Part shown: positions 32,853-41,031 of the stretch, in pieces
Position numbering within the stretch: position 1 is the first letter of the stretch
Layout of the letters: the number at the start of each line of letters is the position of its first letter
NCBI RefSeq assembly: GCF_008065115.1
Contig: NZ_CP042913.1
Span: 3,157,827-3,221,826, forward strand
Length of the DNA: 64,000 bases
Direction: 5' to 3'
DNA from: Bythopirellula goksoeyrii
Lineage (GTDB): Bacteria; Planctomycetota; Planctomycetia; Pirellulales; Lacipirellulaceae
The notes under the pieces: generated by a model
Told to the model about the DNA's origin: nothing
Database searches by the model: none
Seen by the model: the letters and a program-made list of their open reading frames with translations, nothing else
Made by a program: the position numbers and the translations under genes

Positions 32853-34433
32853 ATGCCTTACTCAGTTAGTACCAGGAAGCGTACCAGTCGCAAGTTGAAC
32901 CCGCGTAAGAATCCGTCCTTGCAAAAACCCAATGGCGTGATCAGCCCTCGCGTTCAGAAAGTGGGAGGGGAAAAATTCGCTATCGTGTGTATCGATCCAG
33001 CCAAACACCGCAGCGAGTGGATGATGGCCGACTATTATGGGAACGTACTCATCCAGCCGCAAACGTTGGAGCATCAAGGACCGTTCTTTCAAGCGGCGGT
33101 GGCACGGATCCAGCAGGCCCAGGCAGAGCATGACATCCAAGACACGATCGTGGTCGTGGAACGCACGGGAAACTACCACCTCCCTCCCAAACGGGCCTTT
33201 GCCAGGGCCGGATTCGAAACGCGTGTCGTCCATCCGTTTGCGACGAAGCAATATCGGGTTCCTGCCAATCCGGGCAACAAGACAGATAAAACAGATCTGC
33301 ATGCCCAACACCGCGCGGCCGTGGCCGGCTTTGGACTCTGCGAGTACGAGCTGGAATCCCCTTATCGAGAACTCCAACTCCGGGAGCGGCATCGCCGCAA
33401 CCTCGTCGAGAAGGGAGCAGGGATTGCCTGCCAGATTCGTGATCACTTGCATCTGGCAATGCCCGGCTTTGCCAGTCTGTTCGATCGCCTGGTGGAACGC
33501 CAGGCGCCACTGGCGATTGCCAGCCGATGCGACTCACCGGCCAAACTGCTCCAACTCGGTCAGGCGGGTCTCAGCAAGCATCTGCGGAAGAAGAACATCC
33601 GCCATCAAGTTCGCACCATTGACAAAGTACTCGCCTGGGCGGCCCAGGCGGCAAACGACCCCATCCAAGATGGCCCCCTGCACCATGCGATCTGGACCGA
33701 TCTGTATGAGCTTTATCAGCATTATCACAGGCAAATCGCTGTCTTGGAGCGAGAACTGGCCCACGACCTGGTACAAACTCCATATATTCGCTTGTTGGCA
33801 ATTCCTGGCATCAATGTCGTCTCAGCGGCCGAGTTGGCAGGAGAGATGGGGCCGATGACGCGGTATGCCAACGCCAATGCAATCACCGGCCGGGCAGGGC
33901 TTTACCCTTCACGCCACCAAAGCGATCAAACCGATCATGACAGTGGACCGATCATCCGCCAGGCCAATCGCCGGCTCAGGTGCGTGCTGATGCGGATCGC
34001 AGACAACCTGGCCTGCCACTGCGCTTACTACCGTGGCCAAGCTGACATGGATCAAACGCGCGGCGTGGATACCAGGGCCTGCCGGGTGAAGATTGCCAAG
34101 CGATTTAGTCGTTTGGCACTCGCCTGTGTAGCGGGAGACCAGCCGATGCGACATCCTTGCTTTCGCAAGCCCGATTCAATTCTGGAGAAGTTGCGAGAGT
34201 TTCATTACCTGCATCAAACTTCCCTGGATCGCGTGTTAGTGGACCTCCAGACAACGGTCGAGCAGTTGCCCTACAATACGTGTGGGCACGAACAGCAACT
34301 CGTTGCCAAGGTACTCGAAGAGAATACAGCCCGTCGCAAAGGGGGAGTCGCAATTGGTGAGTTACTCCCGGCAGTCCTGGCCCGCTTGGAGCTCAGAACA
34401 ACAAAAGAACACAAAAACGGGGATCGGTCCTGA
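32853..34433 (+). CDS. IS110-family transposase
   Basis: A 526-residue transposase; ATG at 32853 has GAGGAG eight bases upstream, so it is favoured over an ATG 15 bases earlier. The N-terminal RuvC-like DEDD site is visible as Asp48 (CIDPAKHRSEW), Glu103 (VVVERTGNYH), Asp145 and Asp148 (NKTDKTDLHA), and the C-terminal Transposase_20 domain as LLAIPGINVVSAAELAGEMG and AGLYPSRHQSDQ. IS110 enzymes recombine without classical repeats and are guided by a structured bridge RNA made from the non-coding end of the element. It is longer than most relatives (about 330-450). Ends of the element could not be fixed. Confidence 0.88.
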   Translation: MPYSVSTRKRTSRKLNPRKNPSLQKPNGVISPRVQKVGGEKFAIVCIDPAKHRSEWMMADYYGNVLIQPQTLEHQGPFFQAAVARIQQAQAEHDIQDTIVVVERTGNYHLPPKRAFARAGFETRVVHPFATKQYRVPANPGNKTDKTDLHAQHRAAVAGFGLCEYELESPYRELQLRERHRRNLVEKGAGIACQIRDHLHLAMPGFASLFDRLVERQAPLAIASRCDSPAKLLQLGQAGLSKHLRKKNIRHQVRTIDKVLAWAAQAANDPIQDGPLHHAIWTDLYELYQHYHRQIAVLERELAHDLVQTPYIRLLAIPGINVVSAAELAGEMGPMTRYANANAITGRAGLYPSRHQSDQTDHDSGPIIRQANRRLRCVLMRIADNLACHCAYYRGQADMDQTRGVDTRACRVKIAKRFSRLALACVAGDQPMRHPCFRKPDSILEKLREFHYLHQTSLDRVLVDLQTTVEQLPYNTCGHEQQLVAKVLEENTARRKGGVAIGELLPAVLARLELRTTKEHKNGDRS

Positions 34434-34439
34434 ACGAGC

Positions 34440-34602
34440 GTGAGGATCCACACCGCCTCTTGGCACGACGGCAACCCTGCCTCAGCGGTGCATGGCGCTC
34501 TGTTGGATCATTACCGCCTGATAAGGCAGTTTGGGGCCGACCCTCTTATGGATTACCTGTTTGGCGAAACATGATCACGAACACGACAGAGAGGATCCTC
34601 AC
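34440..34602 (+). ncRNA. Candidate bridge RNA region (hypothesis)
   Basis: GTGAGGATCC at 34440-34449 and its exact complement GGATCCTCAC at 34593-34602 could close a 163-base fold that begins six bases after the transposase stop. The interior contains further GC-rich pairing segments. IS110 elements carry a bridge RNA in the non-coding left or right end. No direct evidence for transcription is seen; this is position and folding potential only. Confidence 0.3.
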
Positions 34603-34638
34603 CGGACCGGTCGACGGATCGATTCCTCCAGAACGTTC

Positions 34639-34662
34639 AAAAAAAACCACGCTTAGCGTGGT
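34639..34662 (-). terminator. Rho-independent terminator-like hairpin, minus strand
   Basis: ACCACGC TTA GCGTGGT at 34646-34662 forms a 7-base stem with a 3-base loop. Read on the minus strand the stem is followed by a run of eight T residues (34646-34639 complement), a terminator for leftward transcription. No minus-strand gene immediately to its right is known, so it may shield the transposon region from outside transcription. Confidence 0.45.
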
Positions 34663-34912
34663 GCGTAAATCGTTCGCACTCAGAGAACTTTTTAATCAGG
34701 ACTTGAAATCCCCATGGCAGTCACCGACGCGTCCTAGCCTTTGCCGTATCTAGCGGCCGATCCCATCGGTAACGATCGGGTGTGGATTCTCTCGAAACGG
34801 CTGAGGAGTGACTCATATCGGTACTTTGGGAGTGCAATTTGCTGCTGGAAAAGGTAAATGGGCCGCTTATACTGAGGGTTGCTCTTCTGACCCAGTCGCA
34901 CAGGAAGGTCTA

Positions 34913-35836
34913 ATGAAGATTACCACAGCTTCGACTTTTCTATCGCTATCCTTCTGCTTCGCAATCTCTTTGCACGCCGATTCCTTCGGAAGTGGAGCAA
35001 ATGAATTCGTTATTGAGTTTGTCACAATCGGTGATCCTGGAAATCCCGGTGATATCACTGGCTTTCCAAGACTATCTGGTATGGTGAACCACATCTATCG
35101 CATCGGAAAGTTCGAAATCTCTGAGGAGATGATAAACAAGGCCAACGCCCTAGGTGGCCTTGGCCTCACACATGACGATCGCGGGTCAAATAAACCAGCG
35201 ACATCGATTAGTTGGTTTGATGCTGCCCGCTTCGTCAACTGGCTGAACACGAGCACCGGCAACACGCCTGCCTACAAGTTCGATGCAAATGGCAATCAGC
35301 AACTCTGGGCAGTTGGTGACGTAGGTTACGACCCCAATAATCTATTCCGCAACCGAAATGCCAGATACTTTCTGCCGAGTGTGGATGAGTGGCACAAAGC
35401 GGCCTACTACGATCCCAAGGGCGAAGTTTACTACGACTACGCTACGGGCAGCGATACTCCGCCCATTCCCGTTGCTAGGGGCACCACCGAAGGAACTGCC
35501 GTGTTCTTTCAAAACTTATCGATAGGTCCTGCTGACATCACGCAAGCGGGAGGACTAAGTGTTTATGGCACAATGGGCCAAGGTGGAAATGTTTACGAAT
35601 GGCTGGAAAATGAGTTTGGCCTTGCAAATACTTCGCCATCGTTTGCCCGTATGCGGAAAGGAGGGGCTTGGATCAATGATTTCCTTAGGTTAGAAGCATC
35701 AACTCTGCAAAGATCATCCCCGGCTAGCGAATCCTCATCTCGTGGTTTCCGTGTTGCAAGTATCCCTGAGCCGAGTACGTTGGTGATGGGGGCTTTGGCA
35801 GCAGGAGGATTGTTGGTGTGGAGAAGGCGTAATTAA
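34913..35836 (+). CDS. PEP-CTERM SUMF1-like (formylglycine-generating-enzyme family) protein
   Basis: A 307-residue secreted protein; the ATG at 34913 follows GGAAGG. Residues 1-24 form a signal peptide. The body is the FGE/SUMF1 fold: SWFDAARFVNWLN, ARYFLPSVDEWHKAAYYDP, GQGGNVYEWLEN, RKGGAWIN and SRGFRVASI are typical. The active-site cysteines of true FGE were not seen, so it is more likely a binding or structural member. The C-terminus PEPSTLVMGALAAGGLLVWRRRN-type tail (PEP, one helix, RRR) is a PEP-CTERM sorting signal for exosortase. It is downstream of the IS110 element and on its own. Confidence 0.78.
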   Translation: MKITTASTFLSLSFCFAISLHADSFGSGANEFVIEFVTIGDPGNPGDITGFPRLSGMVNHIYRIGKFEISEEMINKANALGGLGLTHDDRGSNKPATSISWFDAARFVNWLNTSTGNTPAYKFDANGNQQLWAVGDVGYDPNNLFRNRNARYFLPSVDEWHKAAYYDPKGEVYYDYATGSDTPPIPVARGTTEGTAVFFQNLSIGPADITQAGGLSVYGTMGQGGNVYEWLENEFGLANTSPSFARMRKGGAWINDFLRLEASTLQRSSPASESSSRGFRVASIPEPSTLVMGALAAGGLLVWRRRN

Positions 35837-35915
35837 TTTTCTCGTCCTGGCTTTTTCCCGACCCGCCCGCTTCCTCGCTCCCAATGGTGCTTTGTCGCGG
35901 ACCCGACAAGTACAG

Positions 35916-35946
35916 CGGTTTTATCGACCGCCGCTAGATAAAACCG
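35916..35946. repeat. Perfect inverted repeat CGGTTTTATC
   Basis: CGGTTTTATC at 35916-35925 and GATAAAACCG at 35937-35946, separated by 11 bases, can form a hairpin. The 14 bases AAGTACAGCGGTTT leading into the left arm also occur at 32705-32718. Confidence 0.7.
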
Positions 35947-36362
35947 TCCGATAACTGGCGATTGCGTTCGGTTCTCTTTCTTATGGGTTCCTATCTCCGA
36001 ATGTGACTGGGCAAACTGTGTAGCGGTTTGTTTGAGGGTCGGGATCTGATTGTAGCACGCCTCTGCTGAGTCGTGATTTCTTAGTGATGCTTGGCACTCC
36101 GAATCGTATCGTTGTGACTCACAGCAAGGGTGTAACAAGGAATTACGCGTCGGAGACACGTGCTACAATGGGGGGAGTCGGATTCGTTGCAGATTTCTAA
36201 CTGGAAAACAATGGGAAATCAAAAAATACGACTCGCCAGAGGCATGCTACAATATCAGGGACCATTCTTCTTTAACCGCAGTGTGCAGAATCACCATTTA
36301 CTTTTCCTACTTGAGTAACCTGCATTGCGGGGAAGTACCGCAGGACGGTGGGAGAGGCGTCG

Positions 36363-36445
36363 CCATGCGGAGCATGGAGACGAGTTTGGGAGAGAGAGGC
36401 GGAGCCTCGAATTCGGTGGGTTACCATGCGGAGCTTGGGAACGAG
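36363..36445. repeat. Two copies of a CCATGCGGAGC...ACGAG repeat
   Basis: The 22-base units at 36363-36384 and 36424-36445 differ at three positions and both read CCATGCGGAGC.TGG..ACGAG. The core TGGGAACGAG also occurs, reversed, at 28594-28603, so this is a dispersed repeat. Confidence 0.6.
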
Positions 36446-36452
36446 TAGAGGG

Positions 36453-36917
36453 CTAAGCTTCCCACTGGCGGAGGGCCTCGTAGCTGGCAACTGCGGCGGC
36501 GTTGGAGAGATTGAGGCTGCGTACTTCGGGACGGGTGGGGATTCTCAGGCAGCGATCTGACTTTCCGTGGATCCACTCCTCCGGGAGGCCTTGGGACTCG
36601 CAGCCGAACACCAAAGCGTCTCCTTGCTGATATTGCACTTCAGTGTAGCTGTGAGTGGCTTTCTTGCTGAAATACCAATGGCGGGATTCCGGGATGTTGG
36701 CGACGAGTTGCGGCCAATCGTCGACGACCTCCCACTCGAGGTGCTGCCAGTAATCAAGTCCAGCCCGTCTCAGATAGTAGTCGTCGATTCGAAAGCCCAA
36801 GGGCCTCACCAACCAGAGTTTTGCCGCGACAGCGACACAGGTCCGTCCCACGCTACCAGTATTATAGGGTATTTCAGGCTGGTGGAGGACGACGTGAAAT
36901 CTGGGTTCGTAGGACAC
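36453..36917 (-). CDS. trmL: tRNA (cytidine(34)-2'-O)-methyltransferase TrmL
   Basis: A 154-residue SPOUT methyltransferase that 2'-O-methylates the wobble base of tRNA-Leu isoacceptors. Family segments: HVVLHQPEIPYNTGSVGRTC at the N-terminus, KLWLVRPLGF, the YLRRAGLDYW motif, GDALVFGCESQGLP, and RSLNLSNAAAVASYEALRQW at the C-terminal trefoil knot. Length is standard. The gene lies between a repeat-rich intergenic region and a divergent oxidoreductase. Confidence 0.92.
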   Translation of the reverse strand: MSYEPRFHVVLHQPEIPYNTGSVGRTCVAVAAKLWLVRPLGFRIDDYYLRRAGLDYWQHLEWEVVDDWPQLVANIPESRHWYFSKKATHSYTEVQYQQGDALVFGCESQGLPEEWIHGKSDRCLRIPTRPEVRSLNLSNAAAVASYEALRQWEA

Positions 36918-37060
36918 CGACTAAACTCTGAAAAAAAGTTATTGAGTTCCGATAAGGCCCTAACGACTCGAAGGAAGAGCCACCATGTGCTATCTTATCC
37001 ACCTCACTGGAAATAGTTCTGTTCGAGTCTAGATAATATACCCGCAAAGGAGCCTTGCCC

Positions 37061-38107
37061 ATGTCTCTTGGTATCGCCATCGTCGGCACCGGCATGATCA
37101 GTCAGTTTCATTCCCGCGCAATCGCTGAAGTCCGAGGCGCAAAACTTGTCGCGTGTTGCGACCGAATAGCTGAGAGAGCCGAGGCATTTGCGAGTGAAGT
37201 AGGGTGTACAGCATACAGCGATCTTAAGAAGATGCTCGCCGACCCGGCAGTCGATGCCGTGAGCGTGGCCACGCCCAGTGGGGCCCATATGGAGCCGGCT
37301 GTCGCTGCGGCGAAGGCAGGAAAACATGTGATCGTCGAGAAGCCCCTGGAGATAACTCTCCAGCGTTGCGACCGCATTATTGACGCGTGTGAAAAGAGCG
37401 GAGTTAAACTGGCAACGATTTTTCCCTCGCGGTTCCATGATTCTTCGGTGAAAATGAAACGTGCTGTGGACGAAGGCAGATTCGGCCGGCTGACGCTAGG
37501 CGATGCCTACGTTAAATGGTTTCGTACGCAAGAGTATTACGATAGCGGCGCCTGGCGGGGGACCTGGAAGCTCGACGGCGGCGGGGCGCTAATGAATCAG
37601 GCTGTTCATACGGTGGACTTGCTGACTTGGTTGATGGGGCCAGTGACGGAGATTCAAGCCCAGATAGCGACCTTGGCCCACGAGAGAATTGAGGTCGAAG
37701 ATGTGGCAACAGCCACGCTTAAGTTTGCCAATGGGGCCTTAGGAGTTATCGAGGCCAGCACGGCAGTGTATCCCGGGTATCTAAAACGGATTGAATTGCA
37801 TGGCGATCAGGGAACCGCTGTGCTTGAGGAAGAAGACCTCAAAGTCTGGGACTTCGCGAAGAAAACTCGTGCAGATGCCGCTATTCTCAAAGCGATGAAG
37901 GAGAGTCGTAGTACCGGGGGTGGGGCTGCTGACCCTTCAGCCATTGGACATCATGGCCATGCCGCCCAGTTTCGCGATTTTGTGAGTGCTATCAAAGAGG
38001 ACCGGTCCCCCGCCGTGGATGGCCCTGAGGGCCGCCGCTCGGTAGAGATCGTTGTTGGAATCTACAAAGCTGCCAAATCAGGCAAGACGGTGAAGCTGCC
38101 GTTATAG
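37061..38107 (+). CDS. Gfo/Idh/MocA-family oxidoreductase
   Basis: A 348-residue NAD(P)-dependent oxidoreductase. AAGGAG at 37047-37052 lies eight bases before the ATG at 37061, which beats a TTG six bases upstream. The Rossmann fold begins IAIVGTGMI; the catalytic Lys is in HVIVEKPLEIT, and the YDSGAWRGTWKLDGGGALMNQ stretch and HTVDLLTWLMG are standard. The family oxidises sugars, inositols and related alcohols; the substrate is unknown. The gene is likely monocistronic; it precedes a toxin-antitoxin pair by 35 bases. Confidence 0.85.
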   Translation: MSLGIAIVGTGMISQFHSRAIAEVRGAKLVACCDRIAERAEAFASEVGCTAYSDLKKMLADPAVDAVSVATPSGAHMEPAVAAAKAGKHVIVEKPLEITLQRCDRIIDACEKSGVKLATIFPSRFHDSSVKMKRAVDEGRFGRLTLGDAYVKWFRTQEYYDSGAWRGTWKLDGGGALMNQAVHTVDLLTWLMGPVTEIQAQIATLAHERIEVEDVATATLKFANGALGVIEASTAVYPGYLKRIELHGDQGTAVLEEEDLKVWDFAKKTRADAAILKAMKESRSTGGGAADPSAIGHHGHAAQFRDFVSAIKEDRSPAVDGPEGRRSVEIVVGIYKAAKSGKTVKLPL

Positions 38108-38142
38108 TTGCAGTGTGCAGGAGACGGGTCTAGAATTGAACT

Positions 38143-38349
38143 ATGAGCATTGTTGAAAGCCCTATCTCTTCCGACCCTAGCGTCATGGGAGGTGCCGTAG
38201 TATTCCATGGCACGCGAGTTCCGGTGCAGACGCTCTTAGATTATCTAGATGACGGATTCTCTATCGAGACATTTATCGAATTCTTTCCCTCAGTGCGCCG
38301 CGAGGATGCCGAGCAGTTTCTAAGGCTCGTAGGACGTCGAGATTCTTGA
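38143..38349 (+). CDS. DUF433 antitoxin-like protein
   Basis: A 68-residue DUF433 domain protein, a small winged-helix-like fold usually seen as antitoxin. The pattern GTRVPVQTLLDYLDDGFSIETFIEFFPS is characteristic. Its stop overlaps by 4 bases (TTGA) the start of the DUF5615 gene, as in type II toxin-antitoxin operons. It would bind both the toxin and the operon promoter. Confidence 0.85.
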   Translation: MSIVESPISSDPSVMGGAVVFHGTRVPVQTLLDYLDDGFSIETFIEFFPSVRREDAEQFLRLVGRRDS

Positions 38350-38654
38350 GAATTCTATTCGACGAAAATGTGCCTGCGCCTCTGTGTAAGTTTTTCCCAG
38401 ACGATCAGGTTGCTACCATCCAGCGACTCGGTTGGACCGGCATAGAAAACGGTGAACTTGTCTCCCGTGCCGATGCGGACTTTGACGTTCTCATCCTTGC
38501 CGACAAGAATTTGCGTTATCAGCAGAATCTTTCAGCTCGAAGACTTGCACTTGTCGAATTGCCCACGAACTGTTGGCCAATTCTTGAGCCGCTAGGGTCT
38601 AAAGTCGTCGAAGCAGTTCACGGAGCACTTACTGAAAGCTATGTCATAAGTTGA
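38346..38654 (+). CDS. DUF5615 PIN-like toxin
   Basis: A 102-residue PIN-like protein of the DUF5615 family. It begins MRILFDENVP, with DADFDVLILADKNLRYQ providing acidic residues of the PIN site. The start is TTG at 38346, overlapping the DUF433 stop. Such proteins are predicted RNases, neutralised by the DUF433 partner. The pair forms a type II toxin-antitoxin module. Confidence 0.85.
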   Translation: MRILFDENVPAPLCKFFPDDQVATIQRLGWTGIENGELVSRADADFDVLILADKNLRYQQNLSARRLALVELPTNCWPILEPLGSKVVEAVHGALTESYVIS

Positions 38655-38814
38655 AATGACGTAAGGTCATGCAGTCAGCAATTTTAGTTCATGCGCTCTA
38701 TCATGTCATGTGCTAGCTTGTCTCTTGGGAATGGTGCCTGTCAAATCGGCCTTCATCGATCGGACATTTTCCTGCACAATGCTTCCTCCTGCAAACAAGG
38801 AAGGAGGCGCCCAG

Positions 38815-39756
38815 GTGAGTAAAAAGCTGACTATCGATTTTGTCCTCTACCTCGTTGTGCGGCTGTTGATTTGTGCTGTGCAGGCGCTGCCACTGAGCAC
38901 GTTGAAGACCCTCTCAATTCAATTGGGTTGGCTTTGCTGGCACGGACTGAAGCTGCGTCGTGGAGTCGTCGAAGAGAATCTCCGCATTGCGTTTCCGGAC
39001 GCCCCTCAAGAAGTGCGAGACCGCATTGCCCTGGCGATGTGGAAACACTTGTTCTTGATGATTTGCGAAATCGCCCATGCGCCTCGCAAGCTTCACCGCA
39101 CCAATTGGCGACAGCATTCCTCAATTTCGCGCATGCGAGACATCGTTCGCCATCTGATTTCTGAGCGGCCGATGGTGATCATCTCGGGCCATTTGGGGAA
39201 CTTCGAGTTGGGTGGCTATCTCTTGGCCCTGCATGGTTTCGAGACACACACAATTGCCCGGCCGCTGGATAATGTCTTTCTCGACGAGTTCGTGAATCGG
39301 TTCCGCGGAGCGACCGGCCAGTACATGCTTCCCAAGCACGGAAGCGGCCCGCAAATTACCGAACTCCTCCAGCAGGGGGGGACTCTGGTCCTCTTGGGAG
39401 ACCAGTTTGCTGGCAAAGGGGGGTGTTGGGTTGAATTCTTTGGCAAACCAGCATCGACCCACAAAGCAGTTGCCGTCTTTTCGCTAGGAAGTTCTGCGCC
39501 GACGGCCGTCAGTGCTGCCTTGCGCGGGGAGAACCCGCTCGAATTCCGCATGGAAATCGCGGCCATTGCCGATCCGGCAGCCGCTGATTTCCAATTGCCA
39601 ACAGTGCCTCTGCTGACAGATTGGTACACACACAACCTGGAAATGATGGTTCGCCAGCATCCCGATCAATACTGGTGGGTCCATCGACGCTGGAAGGGGG
39701 ATCCCTCGGATCGACGGAGAAATCGCAAGCCACGGGTTCAGCAACAAGCAGCCTAG
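38815..39756 (+). CDS. Lipid A biosynthesis-type lauroyl/myristoyl acyltransferase
   Basis: A 313-residue LpxL/HtrB-like acyltransferase. The start is GTG at 38815, with AAGGAGG at 38801-38807 seven bases before it; longer frames lack support. After an N-terminal membrane helix come the LAMWKH region and the catalytic HxxxxE, SGHLGNFELGG, then GATGQYMLPKH and LLGDQFAGKGGCWVEFFGKPA, which position the acyl substrate. It would add a secondary acyl chain to a lipid A-like molecule or another lysophospholipid in the inner membrane. The C-terminus is basic (RRNRKPRVQQQ). Confidence 0.85.
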   Translation: MSKKLTIDFVLYLVVRLLICAVQALPLSTLKTLSIQLGWLCWHGLKLRRGVVEENLRIAFPDAPQEVRDRIALAMWKHLFLMICEIAHAPRKLHRTNWRQHSSISRMRDIVRHLISERPMVIISGHLGNFELGGYLLALHGFETHTIARPLDNVFLDEFVNRFRGATGQYMLPKHGSGPQITELLQQGGTLVLLGDQFAGKGGCWVEFFGKPASTHKAVAVFSLGSSAPTAVSAALRGENPLEFRMEIAAIADPAAADFQLPTVPLLTDWYTHNLEMMVRQHPDQYWWVHRRWKGDPSDRRRNRKPRVQQQAA

Positions 39757-39896
39757 TCACAAACGAGAAAAAATCATGCTAAGCAGCAAGTTCTGAGGGC
39801 AAAAGACTTGCCGAATTGCGCAAGCCTGCCATAATCGTCATTGGTAGTGTTCCCGCCATATTCCCCCTCCCGCCTCCTGACACGACGGTTAAAAGC

Positions 39897-40898
39897 GTGT
39901 ATCAACTTCGGTCCTTTCGCAACACGGATCCTCCCCACTTGGCGGAGATCTGGCGCAGCCAGCCTCCTCAACGGGGTGTTCTGCAACCGATCTCGGCGCC
40001 GATCTTGGAGTTTGCCGTTTTTTCGAAGGCCCACTTTGATCGTGAGGGCTTGATCATCGCCACCAAAGACGGGCTTCCCGTCGGTTTTGTTCACGCTGGG
40101 TTTGGTCCCAATGATGACGGGACGGGTCTCGATACAAGTATGGGGACCACACATCTCTTGATGATTCGCTCGGGCTACGAAGACGAGGCCCTGGTGGATG
40201 CACTCCTGGAAGCCAGCGAGGACTATCTCCGGTCCGCGGGAGCTACGGTCATCTATGCCGGTGGCGTGAAACCGCTCAATTCGTTTTACCTTGGCTTGTA
40301 CGGTGGCAGCGAAATTCCCGGCGTACTCGAGTCGAACCGACTCTTGCGCGACGCTTGTTTGCGTCGCAATTATTCCGAGTGCGGGCAGATCTCGATTTTG
40401 CAGTGTGATTTAGTCCGTTTCCGTCTGCCTGTCTCTCGCAAGGTGCGACAGCTTGGTCGGCAAACGCGATTCGAAGAGACGGTCGATCCTTTGAGTTGCA
40501 ATTGGTGGGAAGCATGTGTGTGGGGCTCCCAGCAAAGAGACCGCTTCCGCTTGTATGACAAGTCCAGCGGAAAGGTCATTGCCTCGGCCTCCTTCTGGGA
40601 TGTGCAACCTCTGTCAGCATGTTGGGGCATCTGCACCGCCGGCATGTTCGATCTGCAGGTCGACCTCGGTTGGCGGCGACAAGGTTGCGCGAGTTATCTG
40701 CTTGGCGAAGCATTTCGCCTCTTACGCCGGCGGGGAGTAGCCACAATCGAAGCGCAAACGATGTCGACTAATGAGGCGGCCCTCGGTCTTTACGGGAGTC
40801 TCGGCTTTACTGAAGTCGATCACGGATTTGTCTTCCGTAAGAATGCCGTACAATTCAGCAACTCCCCAGATTCAATGCTATCATCAGTTGTTGGATAG
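39897..40898 (+). CDS. Double-domain GNAT acetyltransferase
   Basis: A 333-residue protein with two GNAT-type domains. The first (about 1-150) starts YQLRSFRNTDPPHLAEIWR and has the FVHAGFGPN and DALLEASEDYLRSAGATVIYAGG segments; the second (about 190-330) ends with the acetyl-CoA signature VDLGWRRQGCASYLLGEAF and STNEAALGLYGSLGF. The GTG start at 39897 puts the N-terminus at the domain edge; a TTG at 39816 would add 27 residues without homology. The substrate is unknown. Confidence 0.72.
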   Translation: MYQLRSFRNTDPPHLAEIWRSQPPQRGVLQPISAPILEFAVFSKAHFDREGLIIATKDGLPVGFVHAGFGPNDDGTGLDTSMGTTHLLMIRSGYEDEALVDALLEASEDYLRSAGATVIYAGGVKPLNSFYLGLYGGSEIPGVLESNRLLRDACLRRNYSECGQISILQCDLVRFRLPVSRKVRQLGRQTRFEETVDPLSCNWWEACVWGSQQRDRFRLYDKSSGKVIASASFWDVQPLSACWGICTAGMFDLQVDLGWRRQGCASYLLGEAFRLLRRRGVATIEAQTMSTNEAALGLYGSLGFTEVDHGFVFRKNAVQFSNSPDSMLSSVVG

Positions 40899-41031
40899 CC
40901 CGCTGCAATCAGTTCTGATCGCTGTCGAGTGGTTTGACGAATCAAACCCATATGCATGAAGCGGCGACATCTCGGGCAGATGTTCTTGGGCAGATGGCAT
41001 ATCGTGACCAAATGGTTTCATGCCAGATTCA

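Larger units (their letters stand above)
34434..34912. other. Non-coding 3' region of the IS110 element
   Basis: No gene of its own. The stretch contains a long-range inverted repeat at 34440-34602 (see the RNA candidate), a compact hairpin at 34646-34662, and the ribosome binding site of the next gene. Its right part leads into the PEP-CTERM gene. The element end is somewhere in here. Confidence 0.5.
35837..36452. other. Non-coding stretch with hairpin and repeats
   Basis: A perfect 10-base-arm hairpin lies at 35916-35946 and two related 22-base repeats at 36363-36384 and 36424-36445. No convincing gene was found; a minus-strand frame at 35833-36159 has no domain or ribosome binding site. 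A promoter for trmL would lie elsewhere, since that gene reads leftward. Confidence 0.5.

Noticed and set aside
35833-36159. 108-codon minus-strand frame
   Set aside because: It spans a hairpin and repeat-like DNA and has no domain or start signal.
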